Source: Sphingomonas xinjiangensis (GTDB taxonomy: Bacteria > Pseudomonadota > Alphaproteobacteria > Sphingomonadales > Sphingomonadaceae). From it: a stretch of DNA of 64,000 bases. This document shows, piece after piece, positions 8,010 through 15,687 of the stretch (position 1 is the first letter of the stretch; every line of letters begins with the position of its first letter). Below the pieces are notes generated by a model. It searched no databases. It was not told where the DNA came from and was given only the letters and a program-made list of their open reading frames with translations. Where the stretch lies: positions 1-64,000 of the forward strand of contig NZ_JACIJF010000013.1 of assembly GCF_014199255.1 (NCBI RefSeq). The letters are read 5' to 3'. A program made the position numbers and the translations under genes.

Positions 8010-8056
8010 GAAAGTGTTCGCGCCTGATCAGCGCCCGATTGGGCGCGAACACTTTC
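8010..8056. repeat. long hairpin repeat, copy 1
   Basis: A 15-bp perfect stem (8010-8024 with 8042-8056) is preceded by gtgcgcccgacccgacg. A second copy with compensating changes and the same flank is at 23975-24040. It lies about 120 bp downstream of the entericidin gene and could double as its terminator. Its recurrence elsewhere argues for a repeat family. Confidence 0.65.
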
Positions 8057-8168
8057 ATTCTCCTCGCAGCCCCTTCGTGCAGCGCCGGAGCCCCAATCCG
8101 CTGCTCAGTTTAGCATTATGGAAAACGCCTGAATTGCCGCGTTCTCCTTGTGAAGTATGTGGGCGCGC

Positions 8169-8363
8169 ATGTTGTTAAGCAGCGAAGCGGAGCGGCTCAG
8201 GCGTCAGGCTCAGACTTGCCGCAACCTGGCGGGCGGTATGTCCGTCGCGCGTGGTCGAGACGCGATGACCGTGATGGCGGCTGAGTACGACTGGCGCGCC
8301 GATGTTCTCGAAAGTCATCCCGCCAGCCGATTCAATCCCCCCGCAGTCTCAGCGCATAGCTGA
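8169..8363 (+). CDS. small hypothetical helical protein
   Basis: A 64-residue protein starting 'MLLSSEAERLRRQAQTCRNL' (an alternative ATG lies four codons earlier). It contains 'DAMTVMAAEYDWRADVLESH'. This matches the very common short proteobacterial proteins of unknown function that begin with a SxEAExxRRQAxxxRxLA helix. It is probably cytoplasmic. The start is uncertain because no strong ribosome-binding site is seen. Confidence 0.5.
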   Translation: MLLSSEAERLRRQAQTCRNLAGGMSVARGRDAMTVMAAEYDWRADVLESHPASRFNPPAVSAHS

Positions 8364-8685
8364 GCACCGGTGCCGTAAACCGCTCAGCCTTCTTCGGCTC
8401 GATCTTGAAGATGTAGCTCTACGGGCAGATGCACCCACCGCCCCACCACAGGATGCCTGAAAGCACGTCTGAGTTTGCGCGGAGAGCCGCCATGGCTTCC
8501 TTTGCGACGGCCTCGCAGGTCCGGTAAATGCCCTGGCTCGAGCCGGACGCGCTCTCGGTGATTTGGCCGATCAGACCGGTGTGGCTCTTTAATCGCTGGT
8601 CGAAAGTAGTGCGATCACGATCGCGGGCATCAACAAGCATCCTTTCCTGACGCGAAAGCGATTGTTTTCGAGCGGAAGTTCGCAA
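8340..8685 (-). pseudogene. GH5 endoglucanase remnant, C-terminal end
   Basis: Minus-strand reading gives 'GQITESASGSSQGIYRTCEA', 'ALRANSDVLSGILWWGGGCICP', an in-frame stop, and then 'SYIFKIEPKKAERFTAPVLS'. The same order is found in the intact GH5 protein at 51290-52609 ('YITEAAFGASHGVKENC', 'VKANSDVLLGITWWGGGRIW', 'YHFKIEPKKNTRFKVDV'). The nucleophile Glu of the ITE motif is retained, but the rest of the catalytic domain is absent. It is a decayed paralogue. Confidence 0.75.
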
Positions 8686-8735
8686 GCAGCAGCTTTAGAA
8701 GCGCTCGGATTCCGCTTCACCGCGCGATCAGCGCC

Positions 8736-8933
8736 TCACAACGGCGGGCGCGTGACTTCGCATGGGCGGCTCGCGGACTTCCGTTCAACGGCGCGAAGAA
8801 TATGATCCCAGTCCCTAACATCATCGTCGCTTCCACGGCGAACCGCAGATGTGATCTCGTCCAGAACGGCTCTTATTAGAAGAGTTTCTCCATCGTGGCT
8901 GGGTGCCGATGAAGAGCGCGACAGTTCATCCAT
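8736..8933 (-). CDS. hypothetical protein, 65 residues
   Basis: A small, charged, probably helical protein ('GETLLIRAVLDEITSAVRRG', then 'DVRDWDHILRAVERKSASR'). A GAGGTGG ribosome-binding site lies about five bases upstream of the ATG, which is the main support. No family was recognised. Confidence 0.45.
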   Translation of the reverse strand: MDELSRSSSAPSHDGETLLIRAVLDEITSAVRRGSDDDVRDWDHILRAVERKSASRPCEVTRPPL

Positions 8934-9088
8934 TTACCACCTCGATTGAATCTACGGCGGGATGTGTCCGGAACTTCCCTGCCTCCGCAACCATGCAATC
9001 GCCCGCACGGTCTTCGGGTGAGATGAGACGCGACGGAAACTGAAGCATGTTAGTCCAGCGCTCTCCGCGACAGGGACGAATGATAGCT

Positions 9089-9358
9089 TCAAGAGCGTCC
9101 GGATTTGACTGGTGCGAGCGCGTTCACTTCCATTAGCTTTGCCCTCCACCTATCCGCCGCAGCATCGTCATTTCGGGCAATAGCGCGCAGCATTTCATCC
9201 TCGATGAGCCGGAAAGAAAGCTCACCGAATCTTTCAACAATCTCTGCCGTGGTAAGGTTTAGCGCAATCATGTTGCGGCGCACAATGCGACACCGAAACA
9301 AAACTTTCTTGCAGTTTTCCGACTGATCTGGATCAAGGCCGCTCTGCGCGATTGCCAA
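9089..9358 (-). CDS. hypothetical protein
   Basis: An 89-codon frame whose C-terminal 60 residues look protein-like and helical ('LTTAEIVERFGELSFRLIED', 'EMLRAIARNDDAAADRWRAK'). The start is uncertain: a TTG at 9358 or an ATG at 9271 are both possible and neither has a clear ribosome-binding site. The family is unknown. Confidence 0.4.
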   Translation of the reverse strand: MAIAQSGLDPDQSENCKKVLFRCRIVRRNMIALNLTTAEIVERFGELSFRLIEDEMLRAIARNDDAAADRWRAKLMEVNALAPVKSGRS

Positions 9359-9472
9359 ATAACAAATCAGCTTGCGTGACTCAGATCTTCCATGTCCGTT
9401 CTGTCCTCATGAGCTATCGGTGCAGGTGCAGCTCGCGCAATGAGCCGGCGCGTCGTAAGACGGCGGTGAAAC

Positions 9473-10360
9473 TCACGCGTTGTTCCGCCAGTGGTTGAGC
9501 TCGCCTGTGTCGGCTAGGTTGCTTTCAAGCACCTCAGCCCAATCGTTGAACCCTGGAGGGGGATAGTCGACGAGCACGATCCGCTTGTTGGAGACGTAGC
9601 GCCGAATGGCCTTTCTGACCGCCAAGCGGCCAGGGCCATCGTTATCGCCAGCAAGGACCAATGTGGTGACGCAATCGGGGAGGCTCACCAGGTCGAAGCG
9701 TCGGCTGCCAAGAGGTGACCAGCAGGGAATGCCTTTCAGGCGTGAATAGGCAGCGGCGCTCTCGAAGCCCTCGGCCCATCCGATCGTCGCGGCCAATCCC
9801 CCGCCCATCCACGCGCTGCCGGCTAGCAGACCAAGGTTGACCTTCTCGGTGTAGTAGCCAGTCTGGCGGTCGAGGAAGATCCTCTGGATCGCGATCAGCC
9901 GGTTGCCTTCGCGAACGCCGACAAGCAGCGCCGGCTTGAACTTCGTGTGCGGCTTAGGCCCATGCGGGCACCGTGGATGAAACCGAAGGTCATTGAACGC
10001 TGGCAGTAGCTTGCGCGTTTCAAGGTAGCGCTCTGCCAGCGAGCCCTCGACGGGCATCGCTTCCGACCAGATCCGCTCCACGTTTGCGGTGCCGCCTTGC
10101 CGAGCCGCCGGCGGTGGTGGCGCCGGATGTCTGCCACTGATCGGGATGCGGGCAAGCTCGCGAAGCACGTCTTCTGCGTCGCAGCCGGCAAAGCAAGTCA
10201 CGAGGATGTTCCTATCCCCTTGGCGTAGCGACAGGCTGGGGGTGCGATCCTGGTGAGCGGGGCATCGACACATCGCGACATGGCCGTCCCATCTGCCGCC
10301 CAATGCGGCGACCAAGCTCACCAGATACTGGCTTGGGGAGCGTGCGAGGAGGGCCATCAA
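9473..10360 (-). CDS. Toprim/CHC2 primase-like protein of plasmid or ICE type
   Basis: The 295-residue protein has an N-terminal zinc-finger region (Cys-x-Cys-PAHQD...SL...ILVTCFAGCDAEDVLREL). This resembles DnaG CHC2 and the P4 alpha-type primases. A C-terminal Toprim domain follows, with 'TIGWAEGFESAAAYSRLKG' (the conserved Glu) and 'TTLVLAGDNDGPGRLAVRKA' (the conserved DxDxxG-like acidic cluster). Such Toprim proteins are carried by plasmids and integrative elements and act in primer synthesis at replication or transfer. Four-base overlap with the upstream small gene indicates an operon. It fits the ParB and ArdC remnants nearby as survivors of a mobile element. Confidence 0.85.
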   Translation of the reverse strand: MMALLARSPSQYLVSLVAALGGRWDGHVAMCRCPAHQDRTPSLSLRQGDRNILVTCFAGCDAEDVLRELARIPISGRHPAPPPPAARQGGTANVERIWSEAMPVEGSLAERYLETRKLLPAFNDLRFHPRCPHGPKPHTKFKPALLVGVREGNRLIAIQRIFLDRQTGYYTEKVNLGLLAGSAWMGGGLAATIGWAEGFESAAAYSRLKGIPCWSPLGSRRFDLVSLPDCVTTLVLAGDNDGPGRLAVRKAIRRYVSNKRIVLVDYPPPGFNDWAEVLESNLADTGELNHWRNNA

Positions 10361-10620
10361 TTGACTCCCCGGAACAAGCCACCAGCATCAGCGGGGCCGA
10401 GAGGAACGTGGCGACCGCCTTCGATAATCGCGTATTCGGTGTCTTCGGAGGCGAAGTACGTCGCGACAGCTTCCTGCCGATACTTATGCGGCGATCCGTT
10501 GGCGGTCAGTCTCGCGACGGCATGATTTTCTAGTGCCATCACGGCGGCATCGTGGCTTTCGTAAACCTCTGCCGACTGCGATGCGTTCGCATCCCTGATT
10601 AAAAGTACGATGCGGGTCAT
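10357..10620 (-). CDS. hypothetical protein upstream of the primase-like gene
   Basis: An 87-residue protein ('MTRIVLLIRDANASQSAEVY', then 'SEDTEYAIIEGGRHVPLGPA'). A GGAAGG lies nine bases before the chosen ATG; a TTG start 18 bases further up is possible. Its stop overlaps the primase-like start by four bases, so the two are coupled. The family is not recognised. Confidence 0.55.
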   Translation of the reverse strand: MTRIVLLIRDANASQSAEVYESHDAAVMALENHAVARLTANGSPHKYRQEAVATYFASEDTEYAIIEGGRHVPLGPADAGGLFRGVN

Positions 10621-10742
10621 GATCGAGGACCTTCCCAATACCGGGACGGTGATCCGTCCTGTGGATCGGCTCAGCCCCGGGACTTCTCCCGCGCCAGCTC
10701 GTCCTGCCTTCCCCTCTCCTCTCTCATTTGGCTTGTTTAACC

Positions 10743-10781
10743 CGTTCCTACTGCGGAACGACTATAAGAGTTAAGGAACTC
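10743..10781. promoter_or_regulatory. paired inverted repeats upstream of the primase operon
   Basis: Two short palindromes are close together: CGTTCC-N6-GGAACG (10743-10760) and GAGTT-AAGG-AACTC (10768-10781). They lie about 120-160 bases upstream of the leftward small gene, in an AT-richer patch. They may bind a regulator of the operon; this is inferred from symmetry only. Confidence 0.3.
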
Positions 10782-11329
10782 TCGACACGGCGCGCTTGTT
10801 AGTGTGGGCAGCCAATCCTCCGTTTTCTTTAGTCTCCCCTTTTGCGATCTCGGCGGGTCAAGCTGCAATCGCCCCCGGTCGGGGGACGGCGAAAAGCAGG
10901 TGCTCTGTCAGAGCGATAATAAGGAGTAGCTGTTCGGGTCCTGCGCCAAGTTCCTGTCTATAATTGAGTGTGGTGCAGCCCATGTGCACCGGTAGCGTTC
11001 AGGATCGGCCATGTTGAATCGCGAGACTTACAATCACACACCCGAATTGCCGCCAATCCTTCTTAACCGGTGCGCTCACCTGGAGCGATGCCTGAGCTGC
11101 GGGAGGTGGTTCGACACGCGGGATCTGTTTGATGTGCTCCGGCACGACCTGCAGCAGAGCGAGACCGCAGCGGCCCACTGAGGCTCGCAATCGGCCAGTC
11201 GGAAGGCAATAAACAGAGGCCGGTAACACCCTAAAGTCCGCCGTTCGGCACGTTCGCCGCTGCACCCGAAAGCGGCCTTGGTTCATCTGCCGGATGAACG
11301 GCAGCAAACGCCCAATTGTGTTGGAAAGC

Positions 11330-11594
11330 TCAAATGCAACCGCCAGCAACGCTGGCGATGTAAGACGCTCGCCGATCAGCTATCAACTCGTCGGAGAGAC
11401 TGACGTCGGCGGAAACATACTCACGCAGACGTGACTGAACATGCGAGACAGCATCACGAAGGGGACAACATGTATTTCCCCGCCTACGAGCTCGAGAAGC
11501 ACTGTATCTCCATCGTCGAGAGACATGCCTTCCGGATTTCAGCCGGCAGCTGAAGCCTACCGCCAGAGACAAGCCGCGCACGCTGAACGTTCAC
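11330..11594 (-). pseudogene. AbrB/VapB antitoxin remnant with frameshifts
   Basis: A GTG start at 11594 has AGGAG seven bases upstream. The frame reads 'VNVQRARLVSGGRLQLPAEI' then 'RKACLS'. Homology then continues in a second frame ('DDGDTVLLELVGGEIHVV') and a third ('PLRDAVSHVQSRLREYVSAD', 'VSLSDELIADRRAS'). This is a complete AbrB-type antitoxin broken by at least two single-base shifts. No toxin gene follows. Confidence 0.65.
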
Positions 11595-11640
11595 TGTCGG
11601 ACTCCTGAAGATTGTCGGAGATCTCTGATACTATACCTGG

Positions 11641-12140
11641 GCAACGGTTTGCACCCGGCTTGGTTTGCTGGAGGAGCTGAATGACAGGATCGGCAATCTC
11701 GATAGGGACGTCGCACGACGAGCACGCGAGGAAGCCATTGCGAGGCGACTCAATACGATCCCCGGCGTGAGGCCGATCACCAGCCACCGCGATTGCCGCA
11801 CTGGCGCCGCCGACCGAAGCATACGCCAAAGGCCGCGACTTTGCCGCCTGGCTGGGCGTAGCGCCGCCGCAAGCCTCGACAGGGAGGCAAGCAGAAGCTG
11901 GGCTCGATCACGGAAATGGGCGAGCGAACATTCCGACGCTTGCTGATCATCGGCAGCAGCGCTGTGGTGCTACAGGCGAGCAAGCGAGGCGCCCCGGCAG
12001 GGTCGTGGCTTGAGCAGATGCTTGCCAGGAAGCCGCGCATGCTGGTGAGTGTCGCGCTCGCCAGCAAGACGGCGCGGATCATCTGGGCGCTGCTCATGAG
12101 CAAAGAGGATTATAGAGCGCCGGTCGCAGCTGCGGCGTAA
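11641..12140 (+). pseudogene. IS110-family transposase remnant (Transposase_20 domain)
   Basis: Frame one gives 'LLEELNDRIGNLDRDVARRA' and 'RLNTIPGVRPIT', the helix-hairpin-helix region of IS110/IS116/IS902 transposases. After a frameshift, a second frame gives 'MGERTFRRLLIIGSSAVVLQ', 'ASKRGAPAGSWLEQMLARKP' and 'KTARIIWALLMSKEDYRAPV', ending at the normal C terminus. The N-terminal catalytic RuvC-like domain is missing, so it is inactive. Confidence 0.78.
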
Positions 12141-12393
12141 GCCAACGTGGACCAGGGGTCGTCGGGAGACGTAGTCGGTCGAAGGAGGCTATGGCACAAC
12201 AGTCGGCGAGACGGGGCCGGAAGAACCAGTGCTTTCCACCGTGCCGTGAGCACGCTCAGGGTGAAGTGGTTTCGGTCCGCGAACTCCCATACCGGCCCGC
12301 AGCCTCTAGGCCGCACTAGAGGCCGGACTGCATCCGACTACTTCCCCCATCCTCCAATTACCGCTTGCGTTTTGCGGGCGTCCACTGCTGACG

Positions 12394-12849
12394 ACAGCAG
12401 GTCGCAACGCGCTTGCCAGTATCGTTGCCATCTTACCCGATCGGAAGGCGCGGCAGGCAGCGCACGCATCAATGCGATCCTGGCGCCCGCCTGAGCCGCG
12501 CGCCGCCGTCACGATCAAGCTCGATCTTCTGCGCGAAGCCTGCTGGGATGAGTTCAGCGTCCGGATAGCCTGTCGTGACGCTAACGGGCGGCCGACCGAA
12601 CGCGAAATACTGCTGCTTGGTATGTCCTACAGCCCACGAACCTTGATGCTCGTCGCTTGGTGCCTGTTACGCCAAGCTCACCGGACCTTCGAGGTACCCC
12701 GGATCGAAGCGCTGGAGCGGGGCGCAAGCAGTTTCCGCCCGCGACGGGTGCAGCTCCTCCGGGAATATGTCACGCTGCGAATCGCGGAGTGGAAGAGCAA
12801 AGAGCAACATGCGCGAGCTCAGAAACTTCGCTCATCAATCTCACAATGA
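12394..12849 (+). pseudogene. WYL-domain regulator, truncated
   Basis: The C-terminal half of a YafY-type WYL-domain transcription factor. It shows the linker helix ('NALASIVAILPDRKARQA') and then the WYL fold: 'SVRIACRDANGRPTEREILL', 'LGMSYSPRTLMLVAWCLLRQ', 'AHRTFEVPRIEALE' and 'FRPRRVQLLREYV'. The N-terminal helix-turn-helix is absent; the upstream sequence is unrelated and follows an IS110 remnant. An in-frame ATG at 12472 could give a 125-residue DNA-binding-deficient protein, but a truncated gene is more likely. Confidence 0.65.
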
Positions 12850-14462
12850 GGTATGGTAAAGCTGATTGAGGCACCTCCTGTAGGCACGTTCGTCGCCCAT
12901 ATTCTCCCATTGTGCGCTTCCACGATCGCACGGCAAATAGACAGGCCCAGCCCGGTTCCTGATTTCTTAGTCGTCACAAACGAGTTGAATATAGTATCGG
13001 CGCGCTCAGGATCGATACCTGAACCGTTGTCGATGACCTTCACCAGGACTTTACCACCCTCATGCGTCACGCAAATGCGTACTGTGCCGTCTGGGATTGT
13101 GTCGATGGCCTCCAAGGCATTTTTGACGAGGTTCATAACCACCTGCTGCAATTGTATCTTGTCGCCGAGCACAAGAGCAGGGGCTTCTATATCGCACTTT
13201 ACCTTTTGCATTGATGCCGCAGGCATCATTTGGAAGGCCCCTTCCATGACCTCGCCGAAATCAACAATGCTGTTAGGTACGGATCCTTTCTTGGTCATAT
13301 TTCGAACGTTCTTGATGATCGCGCCGGCTCTCAGGGCGCTTTCGCGTATGGCTTGGAGCGGTGTTCCAAGCCGATCATACGCTGAGGCGAGCAGCAGTTG
13401 CTGGCTGGCAGCAGCGAAGTTGGATATGGCGGTAAGTGGCTGATTGAGCTCGTGGGCGAGGGTCGCGGCCATGGCATCCATAGCACTCGCTCTTGATAGG
13501 TAGATCAGCTCGCTCTGCAGGGCCTTCAGGCGCTCGCCGCGTCCGACATGGTCAGTGACGTCGTACCCTTGGCAGATGAGGCCTACTATGTTGCCGGCTG
13601 GGTCCCTCCTGGGGGCATATACGACGTCAATAAAATACGCGGCATGCCCACCCTTGTTATCTTCGAGTGATATCCCAAGCTCTTTGCCGACGAACGGCTT
13701 GCCGCTTGCGAAAACGTCATCAAGCACCTTCTGATAGCCTTGAGGTACGAGTTCTGGGAGCGCTTCAAACGCCTTGAACCCGATGACTTGACGGTCTGCG
13801 ATGAGCCGGCGGAACTCCTTATTCGCCATGGTGACTATGTGATCCGCCCCATCCGACATGGCTAAGAAGCCCGGAGCGTCCTCAAACCAACAACCGAGTA
13901 GGTCGCGCTCTAATCGGATCTGCCGCTGCGCTTCGACCGTTTCAGTGGTATCCGAGCATATGCAGGTAACACCGCAAACCGCACCCTGGTCATCTCTGAT
14001 TGGTGTGTATGCGTACGTATAATAGCGAAGCTCTTTGAAGTTACTCCGCCACGTCCGTAGTGGCACATCGTGAGCGATGGTTGCAGAGCCATTTCGAGCG
14101 GGCACGAAATGACCAGAAATGCTTGCCCATTCCGGAGCCATGACTTCACAGAATGGTCGTCCCAATCCCTCCTCGTGGTTGGGTCCGAGCAGCTTCGAGA
14201 ATGCGAAGTTGAAGAGGAAGGCATCGTCACTTCCCCAAGTTGCCATAATCGGCTGTCGGTTGTCGAATAGGTAGCGGATCACCCCGCGAAGCAGCGAGGG
14301 CCAACCATCGGTGTGCCCGAGCGATCCAAGATGCCAAGGCAATCCCCAAAACCGTTCTATGAATGCTGCCTCTTCCGGGTCTTTACCGGCTGTTGGTGCC
14401 TCGTTTTCGATCACTACAGGCGATCCTCTCACCAACAAAGATGCAGGGTAGATCGTATGCAC
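12819..14462 (-). CDS. PAS-domain sensor histidine kinase (FixL-like)
   Basis: A 547-residue protein. Two PAS-like domains occupy roughly residues 60-180 and 190-305 (each ends in a DxT-type motif, 'CICSDTTE' and 'GYDVTDHV'). The phosphoacceptor helix 'AATLAHELNQPLTAISNFAA' follows with His337. The HATPase domain has N ('VVMNLVKNALEAI'), G1 ('DNGSGI') and G2 ('GTGLGLSICRAIVEAHNG') boxes. The HELNQPL H-box is the FixL/DctB type. There are no transmembrane segments, so it is a soluble sensor. The start is uncertain; a GTG about 15 codons further in has a GAGAGGA site. No response regulator is directly adjacent; the receivers at 19.1 and 20.4 kb are candidate partners. Confidence 0.9.
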   Translation of the reverse strand: MHTIYPASLLVRGSPVVIENEAPTAGKDPEEAAFIERFWGLPWHLGSLGHTDGWPSLLRGVIRYLFDNRQPIMATWGSDDAFLFNFAFSKLLGPNHEEGLGRPFCEVMAPEWASISGHFVPARNGSATIAHDVPLRTWRSNFKELRYYTYAYTPIRDDQGAVCGVTCICSDTTETVEAQRQIRLERDLLGCWFEDAPGFLAMSDGADHIVTMANKEFRRLIADRQVIGFKAFEALPELVPQGYQKVLDDVFASGKPFVGKELGISLEDNKGGHAAYFIDVVYAPRRDPAGNIVGLICQGYDVTDHVGRGERLKALQSELIYLSRASAMDAMAATLAHELNQPLTAISNFAAASQQLLLASAYDRLGTPLQAIRESALRAGAIIKNVRNMTKKGSVPNSIVDFGEVMEGAFQMMPAASMQKVKCDIEAPALVLGDKIQLQQVVMNLVKNALEAIDTIPDGTVRICVTHEGGKVLVKVIDNGSGIDPERADTIFNSFVTTKKSGTGLGLSICRAIVEAHNGRIWATNVPTGGASISFTIPHCEIDERSF

Positions 14463-14609
14463 TTTGGATGAGCCGTCTCAGAAGGTAAACACTACGTTTG
14501 CTATCGGCCATGGGCATCTAGCGGCCTTCACGTTTGTTTTGGAGTGACGTCCGTAAATCGCAGCGAAAGGCGCGCTCTGAATGTTCAGACCGGCTGCGAT
14601 GGCTGCTGA

Positions 14610-15203
14610 TCAGCGAACCCGCGTCACCGCGAGGGTCCCGGCTGGTGCCGACAACAACACATCCTGAGCAGGAACGGCAGGGTTGAGCCACCTCGCCCAA
14701 TCTTTGCGGCCGAGCACGACAATTTGGCGGTTGTGATAAGGGGCGATGTCCGGGCCCGGAGAGGTCGTCAACATGGTGTATGCCTCGCCCACGCTTTGCT
14801 CCGTTCGCAGGAGGCCAGCGATGCAGAAGAATGGCTCTCCGGGCATCGTAAAGAGCCATTTGCTCTTCGGCCGCTTCTTAGGCCCCCCTTCAACGGGGGG
14901 AGGGTCGGTGAATTCGTAGAAGCCGTCAGCGATGATCAGCACGCGCCCGCTGTCGAACTCCCTGCCCTCAGAACGAAAGTTGTAGACCGGTTTGCCCGTC
15001 GGCCCAGGCCAGCTCCAGCGCCGCATAACCAAGTCAGCGCCCTTGGCCCCTGCGCGAACGATGGCGTGCCGATCAGTGATCTTGATGCTGTCGCTGAGCG
15101 GGAGGTTAGGAACCCCCTCAGGAAAACAGATCGGTAAGCCGACCTGAGAAAACTCATACGAGAGCTGGTCGATGTCGACGTGGCTGCGATGCTCGTTGCA
15201 CAT
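14610..15203 (-). CDS. SRAP/YedK-family abasic-site peptidase-like protein
   Basis: The 197-residue protein begins Met-Cys-Asn. The Cys2 is the residue that forms a DNA-protein crosslink with abasic sites in YedK/HMCES. The conserved Asn is in 'PVYNFRSEG', the Glu in 'IIADGFYEFTD' and the His in 'PYHNRQIVVL'. It protects abasic sites in single-stranded DNA at stalled forks. It is slightly shorter than the usual 220-240 residues but retains all the catalytic motifs. It lies alone between two kinase genes. Confidence 0.88.
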   Translation of the reverse strand: MCNEHRSHVDIDQLSYEFSQVGLPICFPEGVPNLPLSDSIKITDRHAIVRAGAKGADLVMRRWSWPGPTGKPVYNFRSEGREFDSGRVLIIADGFYEFTDPPPVEGGPKKRPKSKWLFTMPGEPFFCIAGLLRTEQSVGEAYTMLTTSPGPDIAPYHNRQIVVLGRKDWARWLNPAVPAQDVLLSAPAGTLAVTRVR

Positions 15204-15687
15204 GGCTAGGGTATTGCCTGAAAAGATTGAAGGTTTCGCTCCAAAGATGGCAATTGCTTGCCTCCCTCACATCGCGGTCCATACATGTCTCGTGCAGAAG
15301 ATAGGCAGTGGCAAGCGGCGTCGCACTCCTGGCACTTCTGATCTCGCCTCCCGCTTGATACTGTGAAAAGGACGGTTCTCGCGAACAAAACTGAATGTGC
15401 GATCGTTGCGAGGAGCTACGGTGACTGGCGGCGAAAAGGGTTGAACGTCTCGCGTTGCCGACCCGCTCCAAAATCGTGCACATATTTGAGGGCGGCTACA
15501 CTCCGCGGAGCTCATTTACGACATCGGGTAAGGTCATCGCGCGAGAAAATTCGGTTCCGGGACCATATCTGCCGAAGGACATCCTTTCGCCGTTACGCTC
15601 GGCGGGTGCCCCGCAGCTTGCAACTCTGTCTGGGCGCTGAAAGGGCTAGGGAGGTGGACGTCAAACGCCAACATGCGGAGATGCCGA

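Noticed and set aside
11640..12140. intact IS110 element
   Set aside because: The N-terminal catalytic domain is absent and the remaining domain is frameshifted.
12306..12518. minus-strand ORF opposite the WYL remnant
   Set aside because: It is antisense to the better-supported WYL-domain sequence and has no family resemblance.
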